DNA from: Chloroflexota bacterium
GTDB lineage: Bacteria > Chloroflexota > Limnocylindria > Limnocylindrales > CSP1-4
Length of the DNA: 5,284 bases
Assembly: GCA_016200745.1 (NCBI GenBank)
Contig: JACQEF010000075.1
Span: forward strand, 1-5,284
Reading direction: 5' to 3'
Shown: positions 1-5,284 of the stretch, piece by piece
Numbering within the stretch: the stretch's first letter is position 1
Layout of the letters: every line of letters starts with the position of its first letter
Position numbers and translations under genes: made by a program
Notes under the pieces: generated by a model
Told to the model about the DNA's origin: nothing
The model's database searches: none
Seen by the model: the letters and a program-made list of their open reading frames with translations, nothing else

Positions 1-296
1 GGCATCCTGCGGATTGGGCCTGGGCCTCCGCCGAGGAAGCCCGCCAGCTCGTCGGGCGCGAGACGCAGGGCCGCCAGCTTCAGGTCGATCAGCGCGGTCT
101 GCGCCGGGTTGAGGTCGACCGCGAGCACCCGACCCGGGTCATCCAGCAGCAGCCCGATGACGTTGTCGCCTGCCGAACCGATGGCCACGACGAGACCGCC
201 GCCCGGGATCCGCAGCGCCGCCCGCGCGATCTCGAGGTCCTCCCAGCAGGCGCCGTACAGGAGCCTGTCGCCGAGCGCGAGGTCCGGCCCGCTCAT
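1..296 (-). CDS. DUF3419/BtaA-like S-adenosylmethionine-dependent 3-amino-3-carboxypropyltransferase, 3' end outside window
   Basis: Only the first 98 codons are present. I translated them by hand from the ATG at 296. The N-terminus carries CWED (residues 17-20), a glycine-rich SAM-binding loop VVAIGSAGDN (36-45) and the acidic strand AVDLNPAQ (59-66), followed by TALIDLKLAALR. This series is typical of the DUF3419 family, whose best-known member BtaA moves the 3-amino-3-carboxypropyl group of SAM onto diacylglycerol in betaine-lipid synthesis. The family is broader than BtaA, so the acceptor here is unknown, and the catalytic C-terminal part lies beyond base 1. The start overlaps the stop of the upstream PEP-type gene (ATGA, 293-296) and has a GGAG eight bases upstream, so translation is probably coupled. 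It is the third visible gene of an operon with a UbiA-type prenyltransferase. Family assignment is firm; the exact reaction is inference. Confidence 0.85.
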   Translation of the reverse strand, partial: MSGPDLALGDRLLYGACWEDLEIARAALRIPGGGLVVAIGSAGDNVIGLLLDDPGRVLAVDLNPAQTALIDLKLAALRLAPDELAGFLGGGPGPIRRM

Positions 297-2032
297 CGCG
301 ATCGCTCCGGCGCGCCCGCCCGGAGGCCAGGGGCCTCCACCAACCGGACCACGCCGCTCGAGCCATCCATCTCGACGATCTGCCCGTCCCGGACCGCGGC
401 CATGAGGCCGTCGATCCCGACGATCGCGGGGAGACCCAGCTCGCGCGCGACGATCGCCGAGTGCGAGAGAAGGCTTCCCCGTTCGACGAGCAACCCGCTC
501 GCCGCCAGCAGGATCGGGACCCGAACGACGCCCGCGCATACCCCGGTCCCGGTCAGGGTCGTCCGGGCGGCGGCTTCGGTCGCGGCCGCCGGTGTCGAAT
601 GGAGGGCGACGACGACCGGGCCGATCGTCTCGAGGCGCGATGCCGGGACGGGTCCGCTCCGGTAGCCCTCGAACCGTGCCCGCCGCTCCCGGACGATCGC
701 GCGCAGGTCCACCGGGGGCAGCGTCCCGCGGATGGCCCCGCGAATCTCGGCGATGTCCAGGTAGTGGAGGTCACCCGGCTGCTCCAGGACGCCCGCCTCG
801 ACGAAGCGCGCGTCCATCGCCCGGAAGATCCGGCGCCCGATCGCGAACACCTCGGTCCGCGCGAAGCGCATCCGCTCGCGCCAGCGGAGGCGATACCGCG
901 TCATCTCGATCAGCGAGCGGACCAGCCGGAGTCGAACGTCGCGACCCGGTCCGGGGGGCACGGGGCATGCCCGTCGGAGGTCCAGCCAGGCCGCTGCACG
1001 CGCTCGGTCGATGGGCTCGCGGCCGGCCGCTTCCGGCGCCGACGCGAGCGCCCGGATGATGGACAGCAGGGGTCCTGGATCCTCGCGGAACGTGGCCCGG
1101 TCGAGCTGGAGCTCGCTCGGACAGCGATCGCCCCACCGGTCGATGTAGGCCTCGAAGCGGCGGCGGAGGTCCGCGAGCGAGGGTTCGGACCGCAGGGCGG
1201 CCAGCGGATCGTCGCTCCGAGCGAGCAGGGCGAGGCAGCCCGGCTCGCGCCGGAGCCGATCGGCGATCCCGCCGAGGTCGGCCGCCGGGGCGGTGCTCGC
1301 CAGCGCGTCGGTCCGAAGCAGCCGGTTGACGATCGCGTCGGCGTCCGGGCCCAGCCACCGCTCGGCAACACGACGGAGCGCCCCGTGGACCACCATCACG
1401 GCCAGGTCGTTGAAGATCGTCACGTGCCAGCCGGCCAGGGCGCGCCGCCGCACCTCGTCGTACCGGTCGAGCAGGCGTTCGATCGACATCGATTCCACGT
1501 CGCTCGCCCGCGACTCGTTCGCGAGACGTTGGATCGTCCCCTCGAAGGCGCGCGCCCGGCGCTCGAACCGCAGCAGGCCGGCCCCGGCCCGCAGCCCGAA
1601 CCCGGCCAGGCCGGCCAGGTCGGGTGCCGCCGCGACGATGGGTCGGGCCTGCTCCCCGGGCCGGCCGCCCGGTCGCGCGGCGCCCATCATCCGCTCGAGG
1701 AGCGGCTGATTCGCCCCGAAGCCCGGGAGCAGGGCGAGAACGCGGTGCCAGCTCGAGACGTTGTAGTAGACCCGGCCGTCGAGGTGGCCGATCATCTGCT
1801 CGAAGACGTCAGCCTCCGCGTCAAGCGTGGACGGGCTGACCCCGAGCGAGCGACAGGCATTGCGGTAGACGGTCGCGTAGGCCTCGCGCGCCACCGAGTA
1901 CGTCAGCGGCAGAGTCACGCCCGAGAAGCTCTCGACGATGTTGGCGTTGTCCCAGACACGGACAGTGGCGCCGTCGCCGGACGCAGCGGCGACCTGGGGC
2001 GTCGCGAGCGGGATCGTGTTGACGGCGGTCAT
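293..2032 (-). CDS. PEP-utilising enzyme-like protein (PEP synthase/PPDK superfamily) with central and swivelling-histidine regions, lacking the ATP-grasp domain
   Basis: The protein has 579 aa. Near the N-terminus, VWDNANIVESFSGVTLPLTY (residues 26-45) and the VYYN...LALLPGF stretch (88-105) resemble the segment that follows the ATP-grasp domain in PEP synthase-like and rifampicin-phosphotransferase-like proteins. The middle is helical and Arg-rich. The C-terminus is the PEP-utiliser mobile domain, with GSLLSHSAIVARELGLPAIV (519-538), in which His524 is the expected phosphohistidine, and then DGQIVEMDGSSGVV. Full-length relatives usually have about 850-900 aa with a PPDK_N ATP-grasp domain first; that domain is absent here. 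The frame is open further upstream, but that stretch overlaps the prenyltransferase gene and reads as low-complexity Arg/Gly. I chose ATG 2032 because it forms an ATGA overlap with the upstream stop and has GGAGGG eight bases away. The swivel domain also looks internally shortened after GVVRV (501-505). It could be one half of a split phosphotransferase, a lipid-pathway phosphotransfer protein or a pseudoenzyme. The superfamily is clear; the reaction is unknown. Confidence 0.85.
   Translation of the reverse strand: MTAVNTIPLATPQVAAASGDGATVRVWDNANIVESFSGVTLPLTYSVAREAYATVYRNACRSLGVSPSTLDAEADVFEQMIGHLDGRVYYNVSSWHRVLALLPGFGANQPLLERMMGAARPGGRPGEQARPIVAAAPDLAGLAGFGLRAGAGLLRFERRARAFEGTIQRLANESRASDVESMSIERLLDRYDEVRRRALAGWHVTIFNDLAVMVVHGALRRVAERWLGPDADAIVNRLLRTDALASTAPAADLGGIADRLRREPGCLALLARSDDPLAALRSEPSLADLRRRFEAYIDRWGDRCPSELQLDRATFREDPGPLLSIIRALASAPEAAGREPIDRARAAAWLDLRRACPVPPGPGRDVRLRLVRSLIEMTRYRLRWRERMRFARTEVFAIGRRIFRAMDARFVEAGVLEQPGDLHYLDIAEIRGAIRGTLPPVDLRAIVRERRARFEGYRSGPVPASRLETIGPVVVALHSTPAAATEAAARTTLTGTGVCAGVVRVPILLAASGLLVERGSLLSHSAIVARELGLPAIVGIDGLMAAVRDGQIVEMDGSSGVVRLVEAPGLRAGAPERSR
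305..308 (-). promoter_or_regulatory. Ribosome-binding site of the DUF3419 gene
   Basis: GGAG lies eight bases before ATG 296, within the 3' end of the PEP-type gene. It supports the ATGA-coupled start. Confidence 0.65.
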
Positions 2033-2922
2033 CGCCCCGACCCTCCGACAACGATGGCGACCCCGATCGGCCAGAGGAGCACCGCCAGGCCGATCAGGGT
2101 GCCGAGGCCCTCCACCGTCCGATGGTTCGCGCGCCCCAGGCGGACGCCCGCGGCGAGGATCAGGCCCGAGGCGACCACGGCAACCAGCGCCACCGTGGGT
2201 CCCGCGCCGGCGAGCCACGCGTAGAGCGCTCCACCGATCATGGCGACCGCCAGCGAGCCGGCCGCGAGCCATCCGGCGCTCTCACGGCCGAGAGCGGATG
2301 AGTAGGTCTCGACGAACGCGCGTTCTTCGTCGGGGCCGTAGGTCTTCCGGGCGAACTCGAGCCCGAGGCCCACCCCCCAGGCGAGGAGGACGAGGCCCGG
2401 GAGCGCGGGGCTCGGCTGGGCTGCCGAATCCGCGAACCAGGCAAACACCATCAGCGACGGCACGACCGTCGAGTGCGCCAGCGCGTAGACCAGCAGGTCA
2501 CGGTGCACCCGACGCGGTGCCAGGAACTCGACGTCGGCGAGGAGCACGAAGACCGTCGCCGGAAGCAGGGCGACCAGCGCCACGCCCGTCAGCGACAGCG
2601 CCGCGGCGAGCGCCAGCAGGAGCGCGGCGATCGCCGCACGGGTCAACTCGCGCTCCGTCACGAGGCCCCGCGGCAGCGGGCGCGCGGGACGGCCCAGCCG
2701 ATCGACCTCGGCGTCCTTGACCTCGTCGATCAGCCGGAGATGCAGGAACACGAGCCCCACGACGACGGCCGCCGCGATGAAGCGAAGCGGCTGGACAGCC
2801 GTCCCACTCCACGCGATCGACGGCAAGTACCCTGCGGCCGTGAAGGCGCAGATCAGCGGCAGGTAGGCGCCAGGGGGGAACCGCTCTTCGACGAAGACGA
2901 GGTACCGGGCCGATGTCGCCAT
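2029..2922 (-). CDS. UbiA-superfamily membrane prenyltransferase
   Basis: The protein has 297 aa and about eight or nine hydrophobic helices (roughly residues 20-37, 47-64, 94-114, 116-130, 144-163, 173-190, 214-237, 242-261, 272-292), the usual topology and size for UbiA enzymes. These transfer a prenyl chain from its diphosphate to an acceptor within the membrane. The first Asp-rich motif is clear: D66-E-V-K-D70-A-E-V-D74, followed by RLGRPARPLPRG (75-86), the counterpart of the NDxxDxxxD...RP.P.G block. The second motif is unusual: ARKTYGPDEER (191-201) followed by ETYSSALG (205-212) instead of a plain DxxxD. I recall this pattern from uncharacterised UbiA-family members, not from UbiA, MenA or chlorophyll synthase. 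ATG 2922 is supported by GAAAGGG at 2930-2936. A longer in-frame start at 3024 would add 34 Arg/Thr-rich residues with no visible ribosome site. The stop overlaps the next gene (ATGA), so it heads a coupled operon. Substrate unknown. Confidence 0.88.
   Translation of the reverse strand: MATSARYLVFVEERFPPGAYLPLICAFTAAGYLPSIAWSGTAVQPLRFIAAAVVVGLVFLHLRLIDEVKDAEVDRLGRPARPLPRGLVTERELTRAAIAALLLALAAALSLTGVALVALLPATVFVLLADVEFLAPRRVHRDLLVYALAHSTVVPSLMVFAWFADSAAQPSPALPGLVLLAWGVGLGLEFARKTYGPDEERAFVETYSSALGRESAGWLAAGSLAVAMIGGALYAWLAGAGPTVALVAVVASGLILAAGVRLGRANHRTVEGLGTLIGLAVLLWPIGVAIVVGGSGR
2041..2046 (-). promoter_or_regulatory. Ribosome-binding site deciding the PEP-type gene start
   Basis: GGAGGG in the transcript lies eight bases before ATG 2032, inside the last codons of the prenyltransferase gene. 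With the ATGA overlap it fixes this start rather than the longer open frame reaching 2272. Confidence 0.75.
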
Positions 2923-2929
2923 GGGAATG

Positions 2930-2936
2930 CCCTTTC
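2930..2936 (-). promoter_or_regulatory. Ribosome-binding site deciding the prenyltransferase start
   Basis: GAAAGGG in the transcript sits seven bases before ATG 2922. It is the only Shine-Dalgarno-like sequence near an in-frame Met, and it argues against the start at 3024. Confidence 0.65.
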
Positions 2937-2947
2937 GTCCGTGTCGG

Positions 2948-2962
2948 GCCGGCGTCGCCGGC
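2948..2962. repeat. 15-bp perfect palindrome upstream of the prenyltransferase operon
   Basis: GCCGGCG at 2948-2954 and CGCCGGC at 2956-2962 are exact reverse complements about a single T. The loop is too short for an RNA hairpin, so if it has a role it is more likely a dimeric protein-binding site. It lies 26-40 bases upstream of the ATG at 2922, between the hydrolase hairpin and the ribosome site. In such GC-rich DNA a chance palindrome of this length is possible. Confidence 0.3.
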
Positions 2963-2973
2963 GTGCTGAACGT

Positions 2974-3016
2974 GGTGCCGGAGCGCGATCGACGAGTCGC
3001 GGTCGCGCCCGGCACC
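2974..3016 (-). terminator. Strong GC-rich hairpin after the SGNH hydrolase gene, probable terminator
   Basis: In the transcript, the arm at 3016-3003 (GGTGCCGGGCGCGA) pairs with 2988-2974 (TCGCGCTCCGGCACC), giving 14 base pairs with one bulged T and a 14-nt loop. The first arm begins 13 bases after the TAG stop. No U-tract follows, so it is not a classic intrinsic terminator. U-less hairpins after genes are common in high-GC bacteria. It could instead act as an mRNA-stabilising 3' structure or a partial barrier between the hydrolase and the prenyltransferase operon. Confidence 0.5.
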
Positions 3017-3029
3017 GTTGCCATCACAG

Positions 3030-3893
3030 CTACGGCCAGAGGACCCTGGCAAACGCCTGGGCAATCGCCTGATAGCCCGCCGCGTTGGCGTGGTTGTTCG
3101 GCCCCAGCGGCGGCGGCGCGCAGATCCACGTCCACTGGCAGATGCGAACCACGTTGAGTGGCACGTCGCCAAAGGGTTCCAGCGGCACCGTGGTCGTGAA
3201 GTCGGTGGTCGAGAAGGCGCCCTCGACGTCGGCGACGGGCATCCCGGCGGCACCGTAGATCCCGGTCAGCATCTGGTTGAGCGGCACGATCGCCCCGAAG
3301 ACCGTGAGCTCGGCGAACGACCGGCCGTCCGGCCCGGTCAGCCAGGCACCCAGGAACGGGTCGTAGATCGTGGCGCCCACGATCGGGACGTCCGGACCGG
3401 CCGCTTCGCGAAGCGCCCCGAGGATCGTCGGCAGGTTCGCCTGGATCGAGGCGACGCCCGGCGGCAGGCAGGACAGGCCCGTCTGGCACGGGAAGTCGTT
3501 GGAGCCGATGTCGATGGTGACGAACGCGACGAACTGCCGGTGGGCGTGCAGGAAGGCGACCGCCTCGTCGAGCTGGCTACCGTGATCGTAGTCGCAGATG
3601 CCACCGTCGATCATCGTCCCGGTCGTCTCACCGGGGCAGCCGAGCTTCACCAGGACGAGATTGGGATACCGGGACTTCGCGATCGGGTACAACTGGTCGG
3701 CGTAGCCGTCATTGGTCCGATGCATGTTCTCCGGGTCGCCGATCGGCTGGACACCCGCGGCGAGCGAGTCTCCGACCGAGACGTAGTAGAGGGGGGCATG
3801 GTCGCCGCTCGAGCCAGGCCCGACCGCGGCGACAGGTTGCGCGAGCGCGAGCAACAGGGCGACGGCGAGAGCGCCGAAACGAATGGATCGCAT
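3030..3893 (-). CDS. Secreted SGNH/GDSL-family hydrolase (lipase/esterase-like)
   Basis: The protein has 287 aa. It begins with a Sec signal peptide: R2 and R5, a hydrophobic core (about 7-20) and a likely cut after VAA at residue 23. Block I is VSVGDSLAAG (38-47) with nucleophile Ser43. Block II is LGCPGETTG (84-92), supplying the oxyanion Gly. Block III is IGSND (129-133) with Asn132. Block V is GPNNHANAAGYQ (264-275) with catalytic His268. The usual DxxH acid has Pro265 at the Asp position, so an Asp partner may be missing or supplied from elsewhere. Six cysteines (86, 100, 136, 142, 252, 258) are spaced as three possible disulfide pairs, as in secreted actinobacterial SGNH lipases. The enzyme probably hydrolyses an ester outside the cytoplasm; the substrate cannot be inferred. 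ATG 3893 has a perfect GGAGGT seven bases upstream. A strong hairpin follows the TAG stop, so it is probably monocistronic. Confidence 0.93.
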   Translation of the reverse strand: MRSIRFGALAVALLLALAQPVAAVGPGSSGDHAPLYYVSVGDSLAAGVQPIGDPENMHRTNDGYADQLYPIAKSRYPNLVLVKLGCPGETTGTMIDGGICDYDHGSQLDEAVAFLHAHRQFVAFVTIDIGSNDFPCQTGLSCLPPGVASIQANLPTILGALREAAGPDVPIVGATIYDPFLGAWLTGPDGRSFAELTVFGAIVPLNQMLTGIYGAAGMPVADVEGAFSTTDFTTTVPLEPFGDVPLNVVRICQWTWICAPPPLGPNNHANAAGYQAIAQAFARVLWP

Positions 3894-3900
3894 GGTCCGT

Positions 3901-3906
3901 ACCTCC
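3901..3906 (-). promoter_or_regulatory. Consensus Shine-Dalgarno of the SGNH hydrolase
   Basis: GGAGGT is placed seven bases before ATG 3893. It is the best ribosome site in the window and suggests strong translation. Its first G is also the last base of the hairpin at 3906-3939. Confidence 0.85.
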
Positions 3907-3939
3907 AGTGGTCCGTCCCATCCCGGGACGCTTCCACTG
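3906..3939 (-). promoter_or_regulatory. Imperfect leader hairpin abutting the hydrolase ribosome site
   Basis: In the transcript, CAGTGG (3939-3934) pairs with CCACTG (3911-3906). Inside it, GTCCC (3929-3925) pairs with GGGAC (3919-3915) around a 5-nt loop, with an internal loop of 4 and 3 bases between the stems. The 3' arm ends on the first G of the GGAGGT. It could modulate ribosome access or stabilise the 5' end; no ligand-binding motif is recognisable. Confidence 0.35.
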
Positions 3940-3988
3940 TCGATCGGAGCCGGGCCCGGATCATCGGGTCGTCATCCAAGACGACCGC
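3920..3988 (-). pseudogene. Possible relic of a response-regulator receiver-domain N-terminus
   Basis: Read on the minus strand from 3988, the sequence gives AVVLDDDPMIRARLRS and then TVEASRD, 23 residues in all. This resembles the first beta strand, acidic pocket (DDD) and first helix of CheY/NarL-type receiver domains (consensus like VLVDDDPxIRxxLRxxLE). No ATG or GTG precedes it in frame nearby; TTG 3979 is the only close candidate. After the match the frame runs into the hydrolase leader and gene without further receiver sequence. It may be the remnant of a response-regulator gene truncated when the hydrolase became its neighbour, or a chance reading in GC-rich DNA. It lies just downstream of a LuxR-HTH gene. 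Confidence 0.35.
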
Positions 3989-3990
3989 GC

Positions 3991-4033
3991 CGGGCGACTC
4001 ATTTCTCGGACGCGCCTGCCTTAGGGTCGCCCG
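3991..4033. repeat. 8-bp inverted repeat after the LuxR-family gene
   Basis: CGGGCGAC (3991-3998) and GTCGCCCG (4026-4033) are exact reverse complements separated by 27 bases. It starts 14 bases after the regulator's TGA stop. The loop is long and no U-tract follows, so a terminator role is only possible. The rest of the 3907-4047 spacer must hold any promoter of the hydrolase, but I see no convincing -35/-10 pair. Confidence 0.3.
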
Positions 4034-4047
4034 CCCGCGATCCTCGG

Positions 4048-5284
4048 TCAGCCGTCCGGCTCAAGTTCCTGCGGCGACGAACCCGGGCGTTGCGGGCCGA
4101 CGAGGCCTGCCCGATGGGCCACGGCTCCGGCCTCCACGCGATCGGCGACACCCAGCTTGCCGAGGATGTTGGACACGTGCACGCTCGCGGTCTTCCGGCT
4201 GATGAAGAGGGCCGACGCGATCTCGCCGTTCGACCAACCAGAGCCGACGAGCGTCAGGACCTCGACCTCCCGCGGCGTGAGATGGCGGCGCTCGAGGAAG
4301 GCCGCCGCGGGCGCCGGGGGCGGGGCAGCGGTCGCGACGGCGTCGGATCCGGCCAGGCGCTCACCGACGAGCGCCGGATCCAGCCGGGCCCGGCGAGCCA
4401 GCAGCACGCATGCGGCGACCAGCGGTCGGGCACCGAGCCGGCGCGCCGTGTCCATCGCGGCGCGGAGCGGGCCGGCGGCAGCCGATCGGGCAGCCCTGGC
4501 GGCTCCGGGCCCTCGCGGAGCGGGCGCCTGCACGAGCGCCTCAGCCTGACGGAAGCGCGCATAGGCGCCCGGATACGCGATCCCGAGCCGCTCGTGCGCC
4601 TCAGCCGCCCGCTCCCAGCTGAACGGATCCGTCGCCCCGAGGGCCCGCGTCGCCTGGGCAGCACAGAGCGCATCCAGGGCTTCGGCGATGGCCCGGTTCG
4701 GTGTCGCGGTCTCGGTCGAGGCGCGGCGTCGCCGCCATTCGGCCAGGAGACTCTCCGCGACGGCGGCCTGGGCCGCTGCCGCCGAGCCGTCGCCGACCGC
4801 TCGGGCCGTCTCCGCTCGCTCCGCCGCGATCGTCAGGGCCAGGGCGAACAGCGATCCTGTCGGTTCATCGAGGATGTTCGGCGGGAGGCCGTCGATGGCG
4901 GCGGTCGCACGATCCTGGCCGGCCTCGAATCGATCGGCGGCCAGGTCGCCCTCGATCACCGCGAGCCAGAACCACGCCGCATGCAGGCGATCGGGCGCCA
5001 CGGCCAGGAACGGCTGGGCGACGGCGCGGCCCGCCCGCATCAGCTCTTCGTCCCCCGATCCGGCGGCGAGTCGCATGGCGACGGCACCCGGCCAGACCGC
5101 CTCCGGCCCAGGTTCGGCGAGCGCCAAGGCCCGGGCACACAGGGCGCGCGCATCGGCCCACCGGCCCAGGAGGTAGGCCCCGGCCGCGGCCGTCGCCGCC
5201 AGGGATCCGCCGTACGTCCGCTCCAGCCCGATCGAACGGACCGACTCCAGCCCGTCCATCGCCGTTCGAATGGCCTCTTCCGGG
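4048..5284 (-). CDS. LuxR-family transcriptional regulator, C-terminal part (5' end outside window)
   Basis: About 411 codons are visible. The frame is open to the window edge, reading PEEAIRTA before the Met at 5259, and that Met has no special start signal, so the gene very likely begins outside. Counting from that Met, residues 1-320 are Ala-rich and helical with TPR-like helix pairs (for example GAYLLGRWADARALCARALA at 28-47). Residues 327-387 form a canonical LuxR HTH: LTPREVEVL, then NGEIASALFISRKTASVHVS with the recognition helix, then NILGKLGVADRVEA. Large LuxR regulators of the MalT/LAL type place an AAA+ ATPase ahead of such helical repeats; that domain, if present, lies beyond base 5284. 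The tail after the HTH is short (GPQRPGSSPQELEPDG). The target genes are not evident. The HTH assignment is certain; the MalT/LAL-type architecture is inference. Confidence 0.92.
   Translation of the reverse strand, partial: PEEAIRTAMDGLESVRSIGLERTYGGSLAATAAAGAYLLGRWADARALCARALALAEPGPEAVWPGAVAMRLAAGSGDEELMRAGRAVAQPFLAVAPDRLHAAWFWLAVIEGDLAADRFEAGQDRATAAIDGLPPNILDEPTGSLFALALTIAAERAETARAVGDGSAAAAQAAVAESLLAEWRRRRASTETATPNRAIAEALDALCAAQATRALGATDPFSWERAAEAHERLGIAYPGAYARFRQAEALVQAPAPRGPGAARAARSAAAGPLRAAMDTARRLGARPLVAACVLLARRARLDPALVGERLAGSDAVATAAPPPAPAAAFLERRHLTPREVEVLTLVGSGWSNGEIASALFISRKTASVHVSNILGKLGVADRVEAGAVAHRAGLVGPQRPGSSPQELEPDG

Noticed and set aside
461..2224. Plus-strand open frame of 587 codons opposite the PEP-type gene
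   Set aside because: Its product is Arg/Pro/Gly-rich with no recognisable domain. The opposite strand encodes clear family motifs, and long antisense frames are expected in high-GC coding DNA.
2033..2272. 80-residue N-terminal extension of the PEP-type protein
   Set aside because: It overlaps the C-terminal helices of the prenyltransferase in another frame, is Arg/Gly-rich, and lacks the ATGA junction and GGAGGG that mark the start at 2032.
1938..2720. Plus-strand open frame of 260 codons opposite the prenyltransferase
   Set aside because: The product is almost all Arg, Pro, Ala and Gly with no domain, a typical shadow of a hydrophobic GC-rich gene.
2923..3489. N-terminal extension of the prenyltransferase frame into the hydrolase gene
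   Set aside because: The frame stays open only because stops are rare in this GC-rich DNA. The added residues are Arg/Gly/Pro-rich, and the hydrolase is the real gene there.
3018..4202. Plus-strand open frame of 394 codons opposite the SGNH hydrolase and its leader
   Set aside because: It has low-complexity charged composition, no domain and no convincing ribosome site, and it is antisense to a clear secreted hydrolase.
1..5284. CRISPR array, tRNA, rRNA, insertion sequence or phage attachment site
   Set aside because: I saw no regularly spaced direct repeats, cloverleaf, rRNA core sequence, transposase motif or terminal inverted repeats by eye.

Overview
The window is high-GC DNA (roughly 70% by eye) from a bacterium. 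The gene families, a secreted cysteine-rich SGNH hydrolase, a large LuxR-type regulator and GC-rich hairpins without U-tracts would fit Chloroflexota or Actinomycetota. That placement is inference, because no rRNA, tRNA or other marker is present. All five recognisable genes lie on the minus strand, so transcription runs from high to low coordinates. The long plus-strand open frames are shadows of these genes.

Layout in transcription order. (1) 5284-4048: the 3' part of a large LuxR-family regulator, with an alpha-helical repeat region followed by a C-terminal LuxR HTH; its 5' end is outside the window. (2) 4047-3894: a leader/spacer of about 154 bp. It holds an 8-bp inverted repeat, a short stretch that reads like the N-terminus of a response-regulator receiver domain (possible relic), and an imperfect hairpin that abuts a perfect Shine-Dalgarno. 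(3) 3893-3030: a secreted SGNH/GDSL hydrolase of 287 aa with six cysteines. (4) 3029-2923: a 107-bp spacer with a strong 14-bp GC-rich hairpin just after the hydrolase stop and a 15-bp perfect palindrome before the next gene. (5) 2922-1: a tight three-gene unit made of a UbiA-superfamily prenyltransferase (297 aa), a phosphohistidine-type PEP-utilising protein without an ATP-grasp domain (579 aa), and a DUF3419/BtaA-like aminocarboxypropyltransferase that runs off the window. The genes in this unit join by two ATGA stop/start overlaps, and each start has its own Shine-Dalgarno.

The three-gene unit is the most interesting part. A membrane prenyltransferase, a phosphotransfer/swivel-domain protein and an enzyme of the betaine-lipid (BtaA) family are translationally coupled, which points to one pathway, possibly modification of a polar lipid or isoprenoid. 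The substrates cannot be read from the sequence. The PEP-type protein has two structural gaps: no N-terminal nucleotide-binding domain, and an apparently shortened swivelling-histidine domain. Its chemistry is therefore uncertain. The hydrolase and the regulator look like separate transcription units.
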